Below, in pieces: positions 1-8,759 of a stretch of DNA of 64,000 nucleotides; position 1 is the stretch's first letter, and every line of letters starts with the position of its first letter. A program made the position numbers and the translations under genes. The notes below the pieces were generated by a model, which saw only the letters and a list, made by a program, of their open reading frames with translations, had not been told where the DNA came from and did no database searches. Source of the stretch: Salinibaculum litoreum (GTDB lineage: Archaea > Halobacteriota > Halobacteria > Halobacteriales > Haloarculaceae); the NCBI GenBank assembly GCA_009789175.1, contig CP046866.1:558001-622000 (forward strand), given 5' to 3'.

Positions 1-14
1 CGTGTTAGGACAGC

Positions 15-335
15 ATGGAACTGCGAGAGCACCTCACAACAGTCGTCAAGCGAGTTGATGACCGACTCCCTAAAAACTGTACGCGGGAGCACAGCGTCAT
101 CCTCATCGCCAAGACGATACGGCGACCCCTAGCTGTCATGGTGGCTGGGTTCTGGTTGGCACTGGGGATACCGCTGGTACTCTCTCGGTTCCCATTAGCA
201 TTCGCACCGATAGCGTGGCGGGTATTCCTCTGGGGCCTCGTGGTAGCACTCTTACTGACGGCATTCGTGTTGAGCCTCCAGGCTCTCATCATCAAAGCTC
301 GGTATCGCATTCACAACCGGACGGTGCCACGATGA
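15..335 (+). CDS. small two-helix membrane protein
   Basis: Unrecognised 106-residue protein. Two hydrophobic stretches (about residues 37-58 and 65-92) are separated by a short loop and followed by a basic tail, so it is probably an inner-membrane protein with both ends in the cytoplasm. It starts 14 bases into the window, so an upstream start cannot be excluded. It lies about 60 bases before the DnaK homologue on the same strand and probably heads the same transcript, which would put a membrane component next to the chaperone and the GxGD protease further down. No enzyme motif is visible. Confidence 0.5.
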   Translation: MELREHLTTVVKRVDDRLPKNCTREHSVILIAKTIRRPLAVMVAGFWLALGIPLVLSRFPLAFAPIAWRVFLWGLVVALLLTAFVLSLQALIIKARYRIHNRTVPR

Positions 336-398
336 CTGGCAGCCAATGTGGCCCCACACTACGGGGCAGCCAGCAAACGGACACAGGAGCAAGAACCT

Positions 399-2666
399 AT
401 GACTGATGGACCAATCCTCGGTATCGACCTTGGGACGACCAACAGCGTGATGACCGTGTATCAGGAGGACGGCCCGAAAGTCGTCCTGAACTCCCGACGT
501 GACCGCATTACGCCGTCAGTCGTCACCTATACTGATTCAGAGACGCTTATCGGGCAGCCAGCGGATAACGTTCGGAAGCGGTATCCCGGCAAGACACTGG
601 AGCAGGTGAAAAAAGATATCGGCAAGGACTGGGAAGACGACCGCGACAAGCGAGACAAGTACACGATAGATGGGAAGATGTACTCGCCGGTCGATGTCTC
701 TGAAGAGATTCTGCGGAAGCTCAAACGCGATGCTGAAGACTTCTTCCAGGACAGCATCTCACGGTGTATCATCACGGTCCCCGCAGGGTGGGGAAACGCA
801 GAGCGTGAGGCAACGAAGATTGCCGCCGAGCGGGCTGGGTTCGAAGTCGAACGTCTACTGCATGAACCGAGTGCGGCGGCGATTGCATATGGTATCGACA
901 TCTACGAGGAGCAGACACTGTTCGTCTACGATCTCGGTGGCGGAACCTTCGACGCGTCTGTCCTCGAGGTGGGCGGTGGTATCTGTGAGGCCAACGCGAC
1001 CGGAACAGCTGCTGTCGGCGGCAGCGACTGTGACGAGGCGCTCTACGAATTTGCGCTGGACGCCTTCGAGGAGGACCACGGCACGCGCCCCGCCGATGAT
1101 GACCACGAAGCCCGACAGCGGCTCCTCGAAGAGGTCCGCAAGAAGAAGCACGAGCTGTCGAACCGCGAGGAAGTGACCATCCGCATCCCGTTCTTCTGCG
1201 AAGACCAACAGGGTGAGCCACAGGACCTCGAAGTCGATGTGGACCGCGAGGAGTTCACAGGCCTCATCAGCGGCATCCTCTCGAAAACCCGGGAGAAGAC
1301 ACAGCAGGTCGTCGACGCCTCGGATTACGACTACCGTGATATCGACTCCGTCCTGTTAATTGGTGGCGCGACGCAAATGCCACAGGTTGATGACATCATC
1401 GACGGGATGTTCGAGTCGCCAGTCCAGGGTAACATCAACCCGGACGAAACGGTAGCACTCGGGGCAGGTATCCAAGCCGGCATCGAGAGCGGCTCGGTCA
1501 AGGATATGATGGTCATCGACGTGACGCCACTCTCATTCGGTATCAAGGTTAAAGGCGGACTGTTCGAGCGCGTCATCGAGCGGTCGACGCGCATCCCCAC
1601 GGAAGTGACACAGGACTTTACGACATCGGAGGACAACCAACGGCGTATCAGCGTCGAAGTCTATCAGGGCGAGCGCGAGATAGCCGACCACAATCACCAC
1701 GTCGGTGGGTTCGTCCTTAGCGGTATCCCGCCGGCTCCGGCTGGCGTCCCCAATATCAAGGTGCGGTTTAGCATCGACGACGACGGCATCATCTCTGTCG
1801 AAGCAGTGGACACCGGCACTGGAAACAGTCAGCACCTGGAAATCTCGGAAGGGCTCTCTCTGACCGGGCGGGAAATCGAACGACAGAAAGCAGAAGCCCG
1901 GCGACTCTCCGAGTACGACCAGAAGTATCGCCGGCACACGACCACCGTCAACCAAGCCGAGGAAGCCATCTCGCGTGCCCAGACGCTCATCAACAAGAAC
2001 AACGACATCATCTCCCCTGAGCTGGAGAACAAAATCCAGACGCACATCCAGACAGTCAGAGAGTCGCTGGACGACATCGATACCGTGACGCCACAATCCT
2101 TCGACGGGTCGATAGACGATGAAGCGCTATCGGCAGTCGAAGAAATGACCGAGGAACTGTCGCAGGTCCTCCAGGATGTTGGCGTCTCCGTCTATCTGTC
2201 CGAAGCGGAGGACACACTCGAGTACGCCCCCGGTGACGACCTAGCTGACGAGATTGGTGACCATGACGGTGGGATTAACCGACCCAACCTTGACGAAATC
2301 GTCACCGACAGCGATGTGGACACCACCGACGACCGCCCACCCGAGGACGCAAGCAATGGTGAGGCAGTCGGCAACGGCGCGGCCAGCGCCGGACAATCGC
2401 CGACGGACGCCCAGACTGCGACGAGCGAGGCGACCAGCGAGTGTGCTGATGATAACGGTGGGGTGTTCAGCGGCCTTAGCTCTGGAGACGACACTGCCCG
2501 AGAGGCGGACAATACCAAGGAGGGCAGTGGTGGCACCGAGACGGTCTCGTTCGGTGCGCCCGACGACGACAACGACACTGACGACCCCGACGGCAGCCAG
2601 CCCATCAGCATGACCCGGGGTGGACAGGATGTCGACGAGAACGACGACCCGACGGAGGCACAGTAG
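399..2666 (+). CDS. dnaK: Hsp70/DnaK-family chaperone with acidic C-terminal extension
   Basis: An ATP-dependent chaperone of the DnaK family, 755 residues against about 630 for ordinary haloarchaeal DnaK. Visible hallmarks are the N-terminal phosphate loop GIDLGTTNS (residues 7-15), the second phosphate motif DLGGGTFD, LIGGAT in the nucleotide-binding domain, VTPLSFGIK at the substrate-domain boundary (about 375), and a helical lid. The last 130 or so residues are extra: highly acidic, Ser/Thr/Gly-rich and probably disordered. The ATG at 399 was preferred over an upstream GTG (348) because the family begins just before GIDLGTT. No dnaJ or grpE is adjacent. The neighbours are membrane proteins and a presenilin-like protease, so this is likely a specialised paralogue rather than the housekeeping copy. 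Confidence 0.93.
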   Translation: MTDGPILGIDLGTTNSVMTVYQEDGPKVVLNSRRDRITPSVVTYTDSETLIGQPADNVRKRYPGKTLEQVKKDIGKDWEDDRDKRDKYTIDGKMYSPVDVSEEILRKLKRDAEDFFQDSISRCIITVPAGWGNAEREATKIAAERAGFEVERLLHEPSAAAIAYGIDIYEEQTLFVYDLGGGTFDASVLEVGGGICEANATGTAAVGGSDCDEALYEFALDAFEEDHGTRPADDDHEARQRLLEEVRKKKHELSNREEVTIRIPFFCEDQQGEPQDLEVDVDREEFTGLISGILSKTREKTQQVVDASDYDYRDIDSVLLIGGATQMPQVDDIIDGMFESPVQGNINPDETVALGAGIQAGIESGSVKDMMVIDVTPLSFGIKVKGGLFERVIERSTRIPTEVTQDFTTSEDNQRRISVEVYQGEREIADHNHHVGGFVLSGIPPAPAGVPNIKVRFSIDDDGIISVEAVDTGTGNSQHLEISEGLSLTGREIERQKAEARRLSEYDQKYRRHTTTVNQAEEAISRAQTLINKNNDIISPELENKIQTHIQTVRESLDDIDTVTPQSFDGSIDDEALSAVEEMTEELSQVLQDVGVSVYLSEAEDTLEYAPGDDLADEIGDHDGGINRPNLDEIVTDSDVDTTDDRPPEDASNGEAVGNGAASAGQSPTDAQTATSEATSECADDNGGVFSGLSSGDDTAREADNTKEGSGGTETVSFGAPDDDNDTDDPDGSQPISMTRGGQDVDENDDPTEAQ

Positions 2667-2719
2667 CTGACACAGAGGGGCGACCAGTGACAGCAACACC
2701 TCAACAGGAGTGGTAACGT

Positions 2720-3304
2720 ATGCTAACACTGTTTCAATGGTTGTTGGTCGGCGTCGGTGGGTTCTGTATCCTGCTAGGCCTGTTGAGTGCGTACAGCGAG
2801 GAGCTATGGCTCAGTCTGCGGTCCTTGCTTGGTCTCTCGGCATCCAACGCCCACGGTGGCACGGACCACGTCAACAGTAGCGACCAGCGTATCTCAGCAC
2901 ACCGCTCAGACATCGGCGCGGTCCATGCAACGCAGGAGACAGGTGACGAATCGTCCGGTGCTCTAGGCACCGCCAGCGGACAGGGGCAACCAGCAACGAC
3001 AAGGAGTGGACACTCTTCACAGATAGAAGCGGGTGCAGACACCGACAAGCAGACACTCCGTCGAGACGCCTGGTTTGCGTTTCCCGTACACCAAGCCGAC
3101 TACATCGCAGACCCGTTTGCCTCCGACCGCCTCCTCACAGCCACACCGGACGATGACCCGTTCCAGACCGACCGCGAGCCAGTTGTCGAGGACTACTTCG
3201 CGTCGTACGAGGTGAATAGCGATGGTGTGCACAGTGACAGCACCGCAGACGAACCGAATCAGCCAGCCTCTGATGGTGGGTCACAGCCCGACGATGCTGC
3301 GTGA
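2720..3304 (+). CDS. membrane-anchored acidic protein
   Basis: Unrecognised 194-residue protein. One N-terminal hydrophobic helix (about residues 4-24) is followed by a long hydrophilic, Ser/Asp/Thr-rich stretch that looks disordered, then a segment rich in DPF-type turns (about 125-165). The layout suggests an N-terminally anchored protein with a soluble tail. An SD-like GGAGTGG precedes the ATG. It lies between the DnaK homologue and the GxGD protease and overlaps the start of the latter, so the three are probably translated from one message. It might be an adaptor or substrate of one of them, but that is inference from position only. Confidence 0.55.
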   Translation: MLTLFQWLLVGVGGFCILLGLLSAYSEELWLSLRSLLGLSASNAHGGTDHVNSSDQRISAHRSDIGAVHATQETGDESSGALGTASGQGQPATTRSGHSSQIEAGADTDKQTLRRDAWFAFPVHQADYIADPFASDRLLTATPDDDPFQTDREPVVEDYFASYEVNSDGVHSDSTADEPNQPASDGGSQPDDAA

Positions 3305-4082
3305 GGCCCGGCGCGCGGTCGCACAGTTCAGTTCGTATCACGGCCGGGTAGTTGGGTTCGCGCTGCTCGTCACTGTCGGCATCGGCAGCCTCATCGCTGC
3401 AAGCGTAGACGACGTGGCTGTGACCGGCACCGCTGCACTCGCTGCACTCGTCACCGTCAGTGCCGTCAGCTACCACCGCTACGCCCAGCAGCGACACCTG
3501 TGGATTCACAATCTGGCGTCACTCGGTACGGCGATGGTCGGGGCGTTCGCACTCGGATCGGCACTCCCACCATGGGTGCTACTCATCGTGCTGGGGGTAT
3601 TTGCCTACACGGATCATGCACTCGTCGACATCGATGGCAACGGCCCGATGCAAACCTATGCACGAACACTCTTTCGGCGGCACCTACCAGCGCTGTTCAT
3701 CATCGCCGGGCCAGCAATCAATAATCCCGAGGCAAACCAGCCAACTACCTACGACCAAGTGCGAGCGGCCATCCTTGAAAACGAACCCACCACACATCCA
3801 ACCTTTAGCGTGCTGGGTATCGGCGATATCCTGTTCCCGGCAGCTTACTGCATCGCTGTCGTCCACACGCTCACTCCGCGTGCCCTCCACATCACCGACG
3901 TGCTGCTGGTTGGCCTATTCGGGCTCGCGGGTCTCATAGTCCAGGTCATCCGGCTGACGTGGGATACCCGAGAGCGAGATATAGCTGCCCTCTCCGTGAC
4001 CAGCGCTGGCGCACTCACTGGTGTCTTCCTCGCCGCGCTGGTTCTTCCAGCCGTCTCATTCGCAGTCGTTGTGGTCGGATAA
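3294..4082 (+). CDS. presenilin-like GxGD intramembrane aspartyl protease (A22-type) candidate
   Basis: A polytopic membrane protein of about 262 residues resembling archaeal presenilin homologues (PSH), which cut peptide bonds inside the membrane using two aspartates. The second aspartate motif is clear: LGIGDILFP, with Asp about residue 178. About 70 residues earlier, YTDHALVDIDGNG followed by a helix and RRHLPALFII has the spacing and flavour of the first-aspartate region of PSH (D-AI-VY-T-HM..LP), with candidate Asp107. Near the C-terminus, LPAV may stand for the PAL motif. At least seven hydrophobic segments are visible. I chose the ATG at 3294, which overlaps the preceding gene; a GTG at 3222 and an ATG at 3273 are alternatives. 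The YD form of the first motif is not perfect, so activity is unproven. Confidence 0.62.
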   Translation: MLREARRAVAQFSSYHGRVVGFALLVTVGIGSLIAASVDDVAVTGTAALAALVTVSAVSYHRYAQQRHLWIHNLASLGTAMVGAFALGSALPPWVLLIVLGVFAYTDHALVDIDGNGPMQTYARTLFRRHLPALFIIAGPAINNPEANQPTTYDQVRAAILENEPTTHPTFSVLGIGDILFPAAYCIAVVHTLTPRALHITDVLLVGLFGLAGLIVQVIRLTWDTRERDIAALSVTSAGALTGVFLAALVLPAVSFAVVVVG

Positions 4083-4181
4083 CCGTGGACTGCACCTTAG
4101 CGTCGACCACAGTGCCAGCATCCAGTGGCGCGACCTCAGGCTCGATTGCACGCTTTTGCATGTGGCCCTTGATTTTCGACT

Positions 4182-4203
4182 CATCACCGAAAAAATAGGT
4201 GGA
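4182..4203 (+). promoter_or_regulatory. leader motif CATCACC-N9-GGTGGA (copy 1 of 5)
   Basis: CACC (4185-4188) can pair with GGTG (4198-4201) across an A-rich loop. The GGTGGA arm lies 4 bases before the ATG at 4208, where a ribosome-binding site is expected. The same arrangement recurs before genes at 5403, 9653, 11665 and 13806. In this copy the base before GGTGG is A rather than G, so the pairing is four base pairs. Confidence 0.5.
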
Positions 4204-4207
4204 CAGT

Positions 4208-5266
4208 ATGTCAACACACGCTCCAAGTCATCCACGACAACCAGCGGCGACTGAGCCAACACCGACGGTGACCAGTCCCGCAAACGCGTTGATAGACGGG
4301 TTCAGCGCCGAGTTCAGTGAGAACATCTACGGTCGATTCGGTGGGTACGAGTACGACGACTTCGGAACCGACATGTGCTGGGTTACCGAGGGCGACATCG
4401 AAGGCTTTCTCGAAGACCACGTCTCCTGGAACCTGTCTCTCGACTGGGTACAAGAAACGGCAGCGACGCACACCCCGCCAGCGGGCATCTCGGTCGCCCA
4501 TGGGGACACAATCGCCACACGTCTAGATACCATCAAGAATGCACTTACCGCCGTCACAACCGACCCCGAGAAAGACACTATCAGCATCAGGCAGACGCGT
4601 GGTGACGCGCCACTGCTCGTTATGGGTCCTTGCGGGACCGTCGCCATCGGCGAGCACGAACTCCTCAGCCTGCCGTTCACGCCCGAGCAGGCCGACCACT
4701 TCCCCCACTACGACATTGCAGTCGATGGACAGTCGATAGCAGTCCCCGAATACAAGGCAGAGTATCGCAGCGGGCTCGCAACTATCTTGACAGCACTTGC
4801 CACCAACGACGACGCACCAACCCCCGTCTCTCACGTCGGGCTCGAAAACCTCACCATGAGAGAGCGGACGAACAGCCATGCCAGGAAGACCGCCCATGTC
4901 TTCGAGACCGCAGAGGGGACAACAGTGTACGTCCCGGGGGTAGCCTGCAACGAAGTTCACACCTTGACCCCTTCGGTGACCGACCTCCCGGCGTTCGACG
5001 CCCAGAGTGACGGCACCGTCACCGAAGGCCAGCGGAGCCCACCGTCACAGGATACTATCCAGACAGCTATCCCAGAGGATGCCGTCATCTGTGGCTTCAA
5101 CCAGTACAACGAGGATGTCGAAGGCAAAAACGAAACGAGGAAAGCTCCAACCGTTGAGGCCGGGGTCATAGAGACCATCGAAGAGCTGCCCTTCCACGAC
5201 GCTGTCTACGTCAACTACTGCACCATCGACATCAAGCGCTATCGGCCACAGAACAACTGGTGGTAA
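4208..5266 (+). CDS. hypothetical acidic protein
   Basis: Unrecognised protein of about 352 residues. A Pro/Thr-rich N-terminus (about 1-30) precedes a soluble, acidic, mixed alpha/beta body without membrane segments or an obvious catalytic signature. A stretch with HARKTAHVFE (about residues 225-235) and a C-terminus ending in a Trp pair are conspicuous. The ATG at 4208 is preferred over a GTG at 4199 because the leader motif GGTGGA sits directly upstream with normal spacing. It is the first gene after the chaperone/protease cluster and begins the series of genes with the shared leader hairpin. Confidence 0.6.
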   Translation: MSTHAPSHPRQPAATEPTPTVTSPANALIDGFSAEFSENIYGRFGGYEYDDFGTDMCWVTEGDIEGFLEDHVSWNLSLDWVQETAATHTPPAGISVAHGDTIATRLDTIKNALTAVTTDPEKDTISIRQTRGDAPLLVMGPCGTVAIGEHELLSLPFTPEQADHFPHYDIAVDGQSIAVPEYKAEYRSGLATILTALATNDDAPTPVSHVGLENLTMRERTNSHARKTAHVFETAEGTTVYVPGVACNEVHTLTPSVTDLPAFDAQSDGTVTEGQRSPPSQDTIQTAIPEDAVICGFNQYNEDVEGKNETRKAPTVEAGVIETIEELPFHDAVYVNYCTIDIKRYRPQNNWW

Positions 5267-5320
5267 CGCCCAGCGGCGATAGCCCCACAGCAACAGTATA
5301 TCGACAGGAAATTATCAGTT

Positions 5321-5342
5321 CATCACCCTGAAAGATGGGTGA
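5321..5342 (+). promoter_or_regulatory. leader motif TCACCC-N8-GGGTGA (copy 2 of 5)
   Basis: A perfect 6-bp inverted repeat, TCACCC (5323-5328) and GGGTGA (5337-5342), with an 8-base loop. Unlike the other copies it lies 60 bases before the PCNA-like gene at 5403, and the ATG inside it (5335) opens a 23-codon frame that ends across that gene's start codon. Confidence 0.5.
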
Positions 5343-5406
5343 GGTCACTCCCAGTAGTTGGGTTCTGACCGGTTCCGCTTCCTACACGCCAGTTCACAAC
5401 TTATGA
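5335..5406 (+). CDS. possible 23-codon leader ORF overlapping the PCNA-like start
   Basis: An ATG inside leader-motif copy 2 opens a frame encoding MGEVTPSSWVLTGSASYTPV plus three residues. It stops at TGA 5404-5406, which overlaps the ATG at 5403 in an ATGA junction. The overlap is the arrangement used for translational coupling, and the ATG sits in the loop-distal arm of the hairpin. A frame of this length can arise by chance, so this is a candidate only. Confidence 0.25.
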   Translation: MGEVTPSSWVLTGSASYTPVHNL

Positions 5407-6716
5407 GTTCGAACACAGCAGCTGCAACCGCAGACGAATCGCCCACGACCACCACCGCACCCTGGACGGCAGACGCAGTCATGGACATCTTCGGCATCCA
5501 GCGCAAGCCAGCCGAAGCCATTATCAACCACATCGACGACTGGTCAGAGTTCGAGTCCGCTATCGAATCCGACTCCGACTGGACGCTTCTGGATGGCGTC
5601 GGCCCTGCAACCGCCGACAGCCTCGACGAGACGGCAGGCGAACTCAATGCCTTCCCGCCGGCCCGCGGCGACGACCAAGACGAGGCCCAGGAGGCCGAGG
5701 ACGGAGAGGTCTCCGACGACGACGAGGACGAAGCCAGCGATGAGCCCGATGTGGCCCCCGAAGACAGTGACATGAACGACGACTCCGACGGTGACGAGGA
5801 GGACGACGAGATGGGCGAGGCCGAAGCCGAACCCGACACCGACGCGGACCCCGACGAAGCAGCAGAGGACGCTGACGACGACGCCACGACAGACGATGGT
5901 GACGGTGCAGAGAGCGACCGCCTGCCGACCTTCGAGAAGAAGCTGTCGAGTTTCGCAGCAGTGGTCGAAGCCGGGACACTCAAAGACATTGTCGGGCAAT
6001 ACACACCTATCGCAGACGAAGCCCGCATCCACCTGAGCGAAGGTGGCGTCCGAATCCTCCTCGTGGACCCCGCAAATGTCGTCATGCGCGACGGCGACTA
6101 CCCGGCCTCGCTGTTCGAATCCTACAACACAAGCGAGGGCCGTATCGGGATAGACCTGAACGACCTCCGCGATGTCATCAAGATGGCTGGCAGCGACGAC
6201 CTCATCCATCTCGAACTGGAGGCAGGCAAGCTGAACATCAGCATGGACGGACTGGAGTACACGCTCGCACTCATCGACCCCGAGTCCATCCGCGAGGAAC
6301 CGGAGCTGCCGGACCTCGAGCTGCCCGCGCGGTTCACCATCAAGCAGCGAGAGCTCAAGCGGGCAAACAAGGCCGCAGATATGGTTTCTGACCACGTCGC
6401 AGTCGAGGCCCGAAATCCGGCCGACGGCGAGAGAGCCATCATCGTCAAGGCAGACGGCGACACCGACGATGTCAAGCTTACCTGGACCGAAGACAAAGAC
6501 GACATCGAAGACGTCATGCTCCCCGCAGCGGGCGAAGCCTTCGACTCGCTGTTCTCGCTGGACTACATGAAAGACATCGTCCGCAACATCAGCGCCGACA
6601 CAGACATCGAAGTGGAACTCGGCGACGAGTTCCCCATCTGGCTCCGCCACAACATCGACGACGATGGCGAGACGGTCGTGAACACGATGCTGGCCCCGCG
6701 GATTCAATCGAACTGA
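5403..6716 (+). CDS. PCNA-like sliding clamp with N-terminal helix-hairpin-helix region
   Basis: About 437 residues, against about 247 for a normal archaeal PCNA. Residues about 20-85 form a small helical region with LLDGVGPATADSL, a helix-hairpin-helix (HhH) type DNA-binding signature. Residues about 85-185 are an Asp/Glu-rich linker. The remainder is a full PCNA fold: a KDIVGQYTPIADEARIHL start, LVDPANVVM, SLFSLDYMKDIV near the end and a C-terminal LAPRI. Clamps encircle DNA and tether polymerases and nucleases through PIP boxes. The HhH and long flexible linker would let this clamp touch DNA or another partner separately. A second protein of the same architecture is encoded at 53401. ATG 5403 is preferred to an upstream GTG because it follows the leader ORF. 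Confidence 0.9.
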   Translation: MSSNTAAATADESPTTTTAPWTADAVMDIFGIQRKPAEAIINHIDDWSEFESAIESDSDWTLLDGVGPATADSLDETAGELNAFPPARGDDQDEAQEAEDGEVSDDDEDEASDEPDVAPEDSDMNDDSDGDEEDDEMGEAEAEPDTDADPDEAAEDADDDATTDDGDGAESDRLPTFEKKLSSFAAVVEAGTLKDIVGQYTPIADEARIHLSEGGVRILLVDPANVVMRDGDYPASLFESYNTSEGRIGIDLNDLRDVIKMAGSDDLIHLELEAGKLNISMDGLEYTLALIDPESIREEPELPDLELPARFTIKQRELKRANKAADMVSDHVAVEARNPADGERAIIVKADGDTDDVKLTWTEDKDDIEDVMLPAAGEAFDSLFSLDYMKDIVRNISADTDIEVELGDEFPIWLRHNIDDDGETVVNTMLAPRIQSN

Positions 6717-6814
6717 CGGGCAACAGCGGTAGCGCCACGCGGCGCATTCACACGGCGACGTTCCCACCGGGGCCACACGGCAGACTCCGCCCGTAACAGC
6801 CGCCCGCCGTACCG

Positions 6815-7567
6815 ATGCCAATGACTTCATGTACTACCTATAGACACGGCGACCCACCACCGACAGCACAGGCTCCACGACCACCGCGGACACCGACGAA
6901 ACTGACGACAGCGGCCTGTCAGACGCTCACAACGCTTCAGACCAACCACGCGAAAAACTACGCTGTCGTCCCACTGGCTGTCGCCAGTTCCAGAGACACG
7001 ACAGCTACGCTGTTCGAGGTAGCTGGTGGCGAGGCACAGGCCGCTCGTGACGGCGCACAGTTGCTTGGCTTACTCAATGGGACTGCCCTCACCCCCGCTG
7101 GCCGAGCACTCCGTGACGCCGTCATCGACGCCCACGGATGCATCGAAAGCGGGCTCACCGTCTTCGAGGACCTCTACGGGCGGCAGACCAGACTCATCGA
7201 CGCCTGTCCAGCCGTCGCCAAGCCACTCTGGGAGGGCATCACCACGCACCCAGCGCTGGCCGCACTCCTCGAGATTCTCAGCAGCCATGGCCCGGTGCAG
7301 TTACCAGCACTCTACAGTGCGTGCCGCTACAGCCAAGTGGGCGTCCTCCAAGCCGCGCTGATCGCACCGTCCACGCCACCGCCGGCAGACGCTGGGGACC
7401 CGACGGAGACAGCCTTCTACGCCAGCGGGACCATCTCACACCTGAAGTCCGTCCTGTATCACGCCGGCGTCCTGACCGAACGGGGCAAGACGACGGACAG
7501 TCACGACCCGTGCAGTGACATGTGGGCGCTCGAACCAGCGTTTCAGAGGTGGTTCGATGGACGATAA
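6815..7567 (+). CDS. hypothetical protein, possible winged-helix fold
   Basis: Unrecognised 250-residue protein. After a Pro/Thr-rich N-terminus (about 1-35), the body alternates helices and short strands. The stretches LLGLLNGTALTPAGRALRDAV (about 82-102) and SHLKSVLYHAGVLTE (about 207-221) look like paired winged-helix DNA-binding units of the type common in haloarchaeal plasmid proteins. There is no catalytic motif. Its 3' end overlaps the start of the TGT/DpdA-like gene by 11 bases, indicating co-translation and perhaps a joint role in DNA modification or recognition. Confidence 0.55.
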   Translation: MPMTSCTTYRHGDPPPTAQAPRPPRTPTKLTTAACQTLTTLQTNHAKNYAVVPLAVASSRDTTATLFEVAGGEAQAARDGAQLLGLLNGTALTPAGRALRDAVIDAHGCIESGLTVFEDLYGRQTRLIDACPAVAKPLWEGITTHPALAALLEILSSHGPVQLPALYSACRYSQVGVLQAALIAPSTPPPADAGDPTETAFYASGTISHLKSVLYHAGVLTERGKTTDSHDPCSDMWALEPAFQRWFDGR

Positions 7568-8534
7568 AACGCTGCTCGAACTCCTCATCAGGACACAGCG
7601 TATCGGGGAGTTCCTAATGGCAGAAACCGACACGTCCAAAGCTGAAAAGCGATTGCGGCGGCTCATCGGCGCGAACAACGGTGGTGTGTGTATCTGGCTG
7701 GCCGGGCGATTCTCCCGCTATCAGTATCCACGACGGCTCGCCAACGCCAAGCAAGTGGACCAGGACATCCGCGACTCAGCGCTGGAACTTATCGTCGATT
7801 CTGCTATCGGAGACGAAGACGTCGGCAACGAGTTCACCCTCAAGAAGGCTCGCCGGTTCAACGCTGATTACGTCCTCCCAGCCGATACAGTACACGACGG
7901 TGACGCAACGCACGCTGCGAACGTGGACATGGTCGAACAGGCAAGCGAGCCGCGAGACCCCACTGTCATCCCAATCCTTCAGCCACCCTACGACGAGCAA
8001 TACACCGCCTACAGCGATTTCTACGACCAGTTCGCTGTCATCGCCCTTGGTGGTATCCGCAATTGCGACCCAGACACGCAAATCGCACATCTAGAGCAGG
8101 CCCGTGACCTCTTGCCGGGAAAGACACGACATGCCCTCGGTGTCGGCACGAAGCTAAAAGTACTCCACCGACTACGGCAGGACCCCGAGCTCGTTGACTG
8201 GGTCGATACCTCAACGCCAGAGCGCACCATCACGAACGGCGAGGTCCGTGACGCCGAATGGGACTGTCGGGACGAGCTAGTGTCTGGGTTCACACTCCCC
8301 AAAGGAGAAGAGAGTACCACCGTGCGAGCACGGTTCGCCTACAGCATGGCCGTAATGATGAACTATCTGTTGTCTCCATATGCTGACGGTGCTGTCTTTG
8401 ACCGGTTCGACGACCAGCAGACTATCGCAGACGTTAAAGAGAGAACACCCACGTCACTATCGCTGAAGATGGGCACAGAAAACAGCGATACGGCCACTAC
8501 GACACAGCAGACGCTAGGCGACGCCGCTGGCTAG
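7557..8534 (+). CDS. TGT/DpdA-like base-exchange enzyme (7-deazaguanine transglycosylase fold)
   Basis: About 325 residues resembling tRNA-guanine transglycosylases and their DNA-acting relatives (DpdA), which swap guanine for a 7-deazaguanine base. Signature-like stretches appear in family order: an N-terminal strand LIVDSAIGDEDVGNE; NADYVLPADTVHDGDAT (Asp110 as candidate catalytic or base-binding residue); IPILQ; VIALGGIRN (165-168); RHALGVGT (191-198); and WVDTSTPE (215-222). The zinc-binding C-terminus and the PUA domain of tRNA-acting archaeal enzymes are absent, which favours the DpdA-like or phage-type branch. The tail reads QQTLGD, resembling a PIP box but without the aromatic residue. 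The ATG at 7557 overlaps the preceding gene. The GNAT/Mom-like gene 1.5 kb downstream makes a DNA-modification role plausible. Confidence 0.62.
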   Translation: MDDKTLLELLIRTQRIGEFLMAETDTSKAEKRLRRLIGANNGGVCIWLAGRFSRYQYPRRLANAKQVDQDIRDSALELIVDSAIGDEDVGNEFTLKKARRFNADYVLPADTVHDGDATHAANVDMVEQASEPRDPTVIPILQPPYDEQYTAYSDFYDQFAVIALGGIRNCDPDTQIAHLEQARDLLPGKTRHALGVGTKLKVLHRLRQDPELVDWVDTSTPERTITNGEVRDAEWDCRDELVSGFTLPKGEESTTVRARFAYSMAVMMNYLLSPYADGAVFDRFDDQQTIADVKERTPTSLSLKMGTENSDTATTTQQTLGDAAG

Positions 8535-8669
8535 TCGCCGAGCAGCAGAGGACACCAAGAGGAGAAGGGGCAGCTATCCATAGATTCGTCACTAACTTAC
8601 GAGACACGTGTGGATGGTTCTGTTCTCTTGATAACTATTATTGCAGATACAGTCGAATTCCGGGGTGAT

Positions 8670-8759
8670 ATGTCACAGAGAACTACCGTCTGCAGCAGCG
8701 GAATCAAGCGGATAGAACAGCTCGAGACAATTGTCGGGGAGGTCATCACTCCTCGATGA
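8670..8759 (+). CDS. 29-residue small ORF coupled to the next gene
   Basis: A short frame beginning MSQRTTVCSSGIKRIEQLET and ending ITPR, whose TGA overlaps the ATG of the next gene in an ATGA junction. A GGGGTGA sequence just upstream is a good ribosome-binding site. The helix-like IKRIEQLETIVGEV resembles the short peptide IERTIREDINVL encoded at the start of the degraded second copy at 9082, which supports it being a real part of a two-gene unit. Confidence 0.45.
   Translation: MSQRTTVCSSGIKRIEQLETIVGEVITPR

Noticed and set aside
5544-6830. 428-codon minus-strand frame opposite the first PCNA-like gene
   Set aside because: It is antisense to a clear clamp gene, and its Val/Cys/Gly-rich content is a by-product of GC-rich codon positions in the opposite frame.
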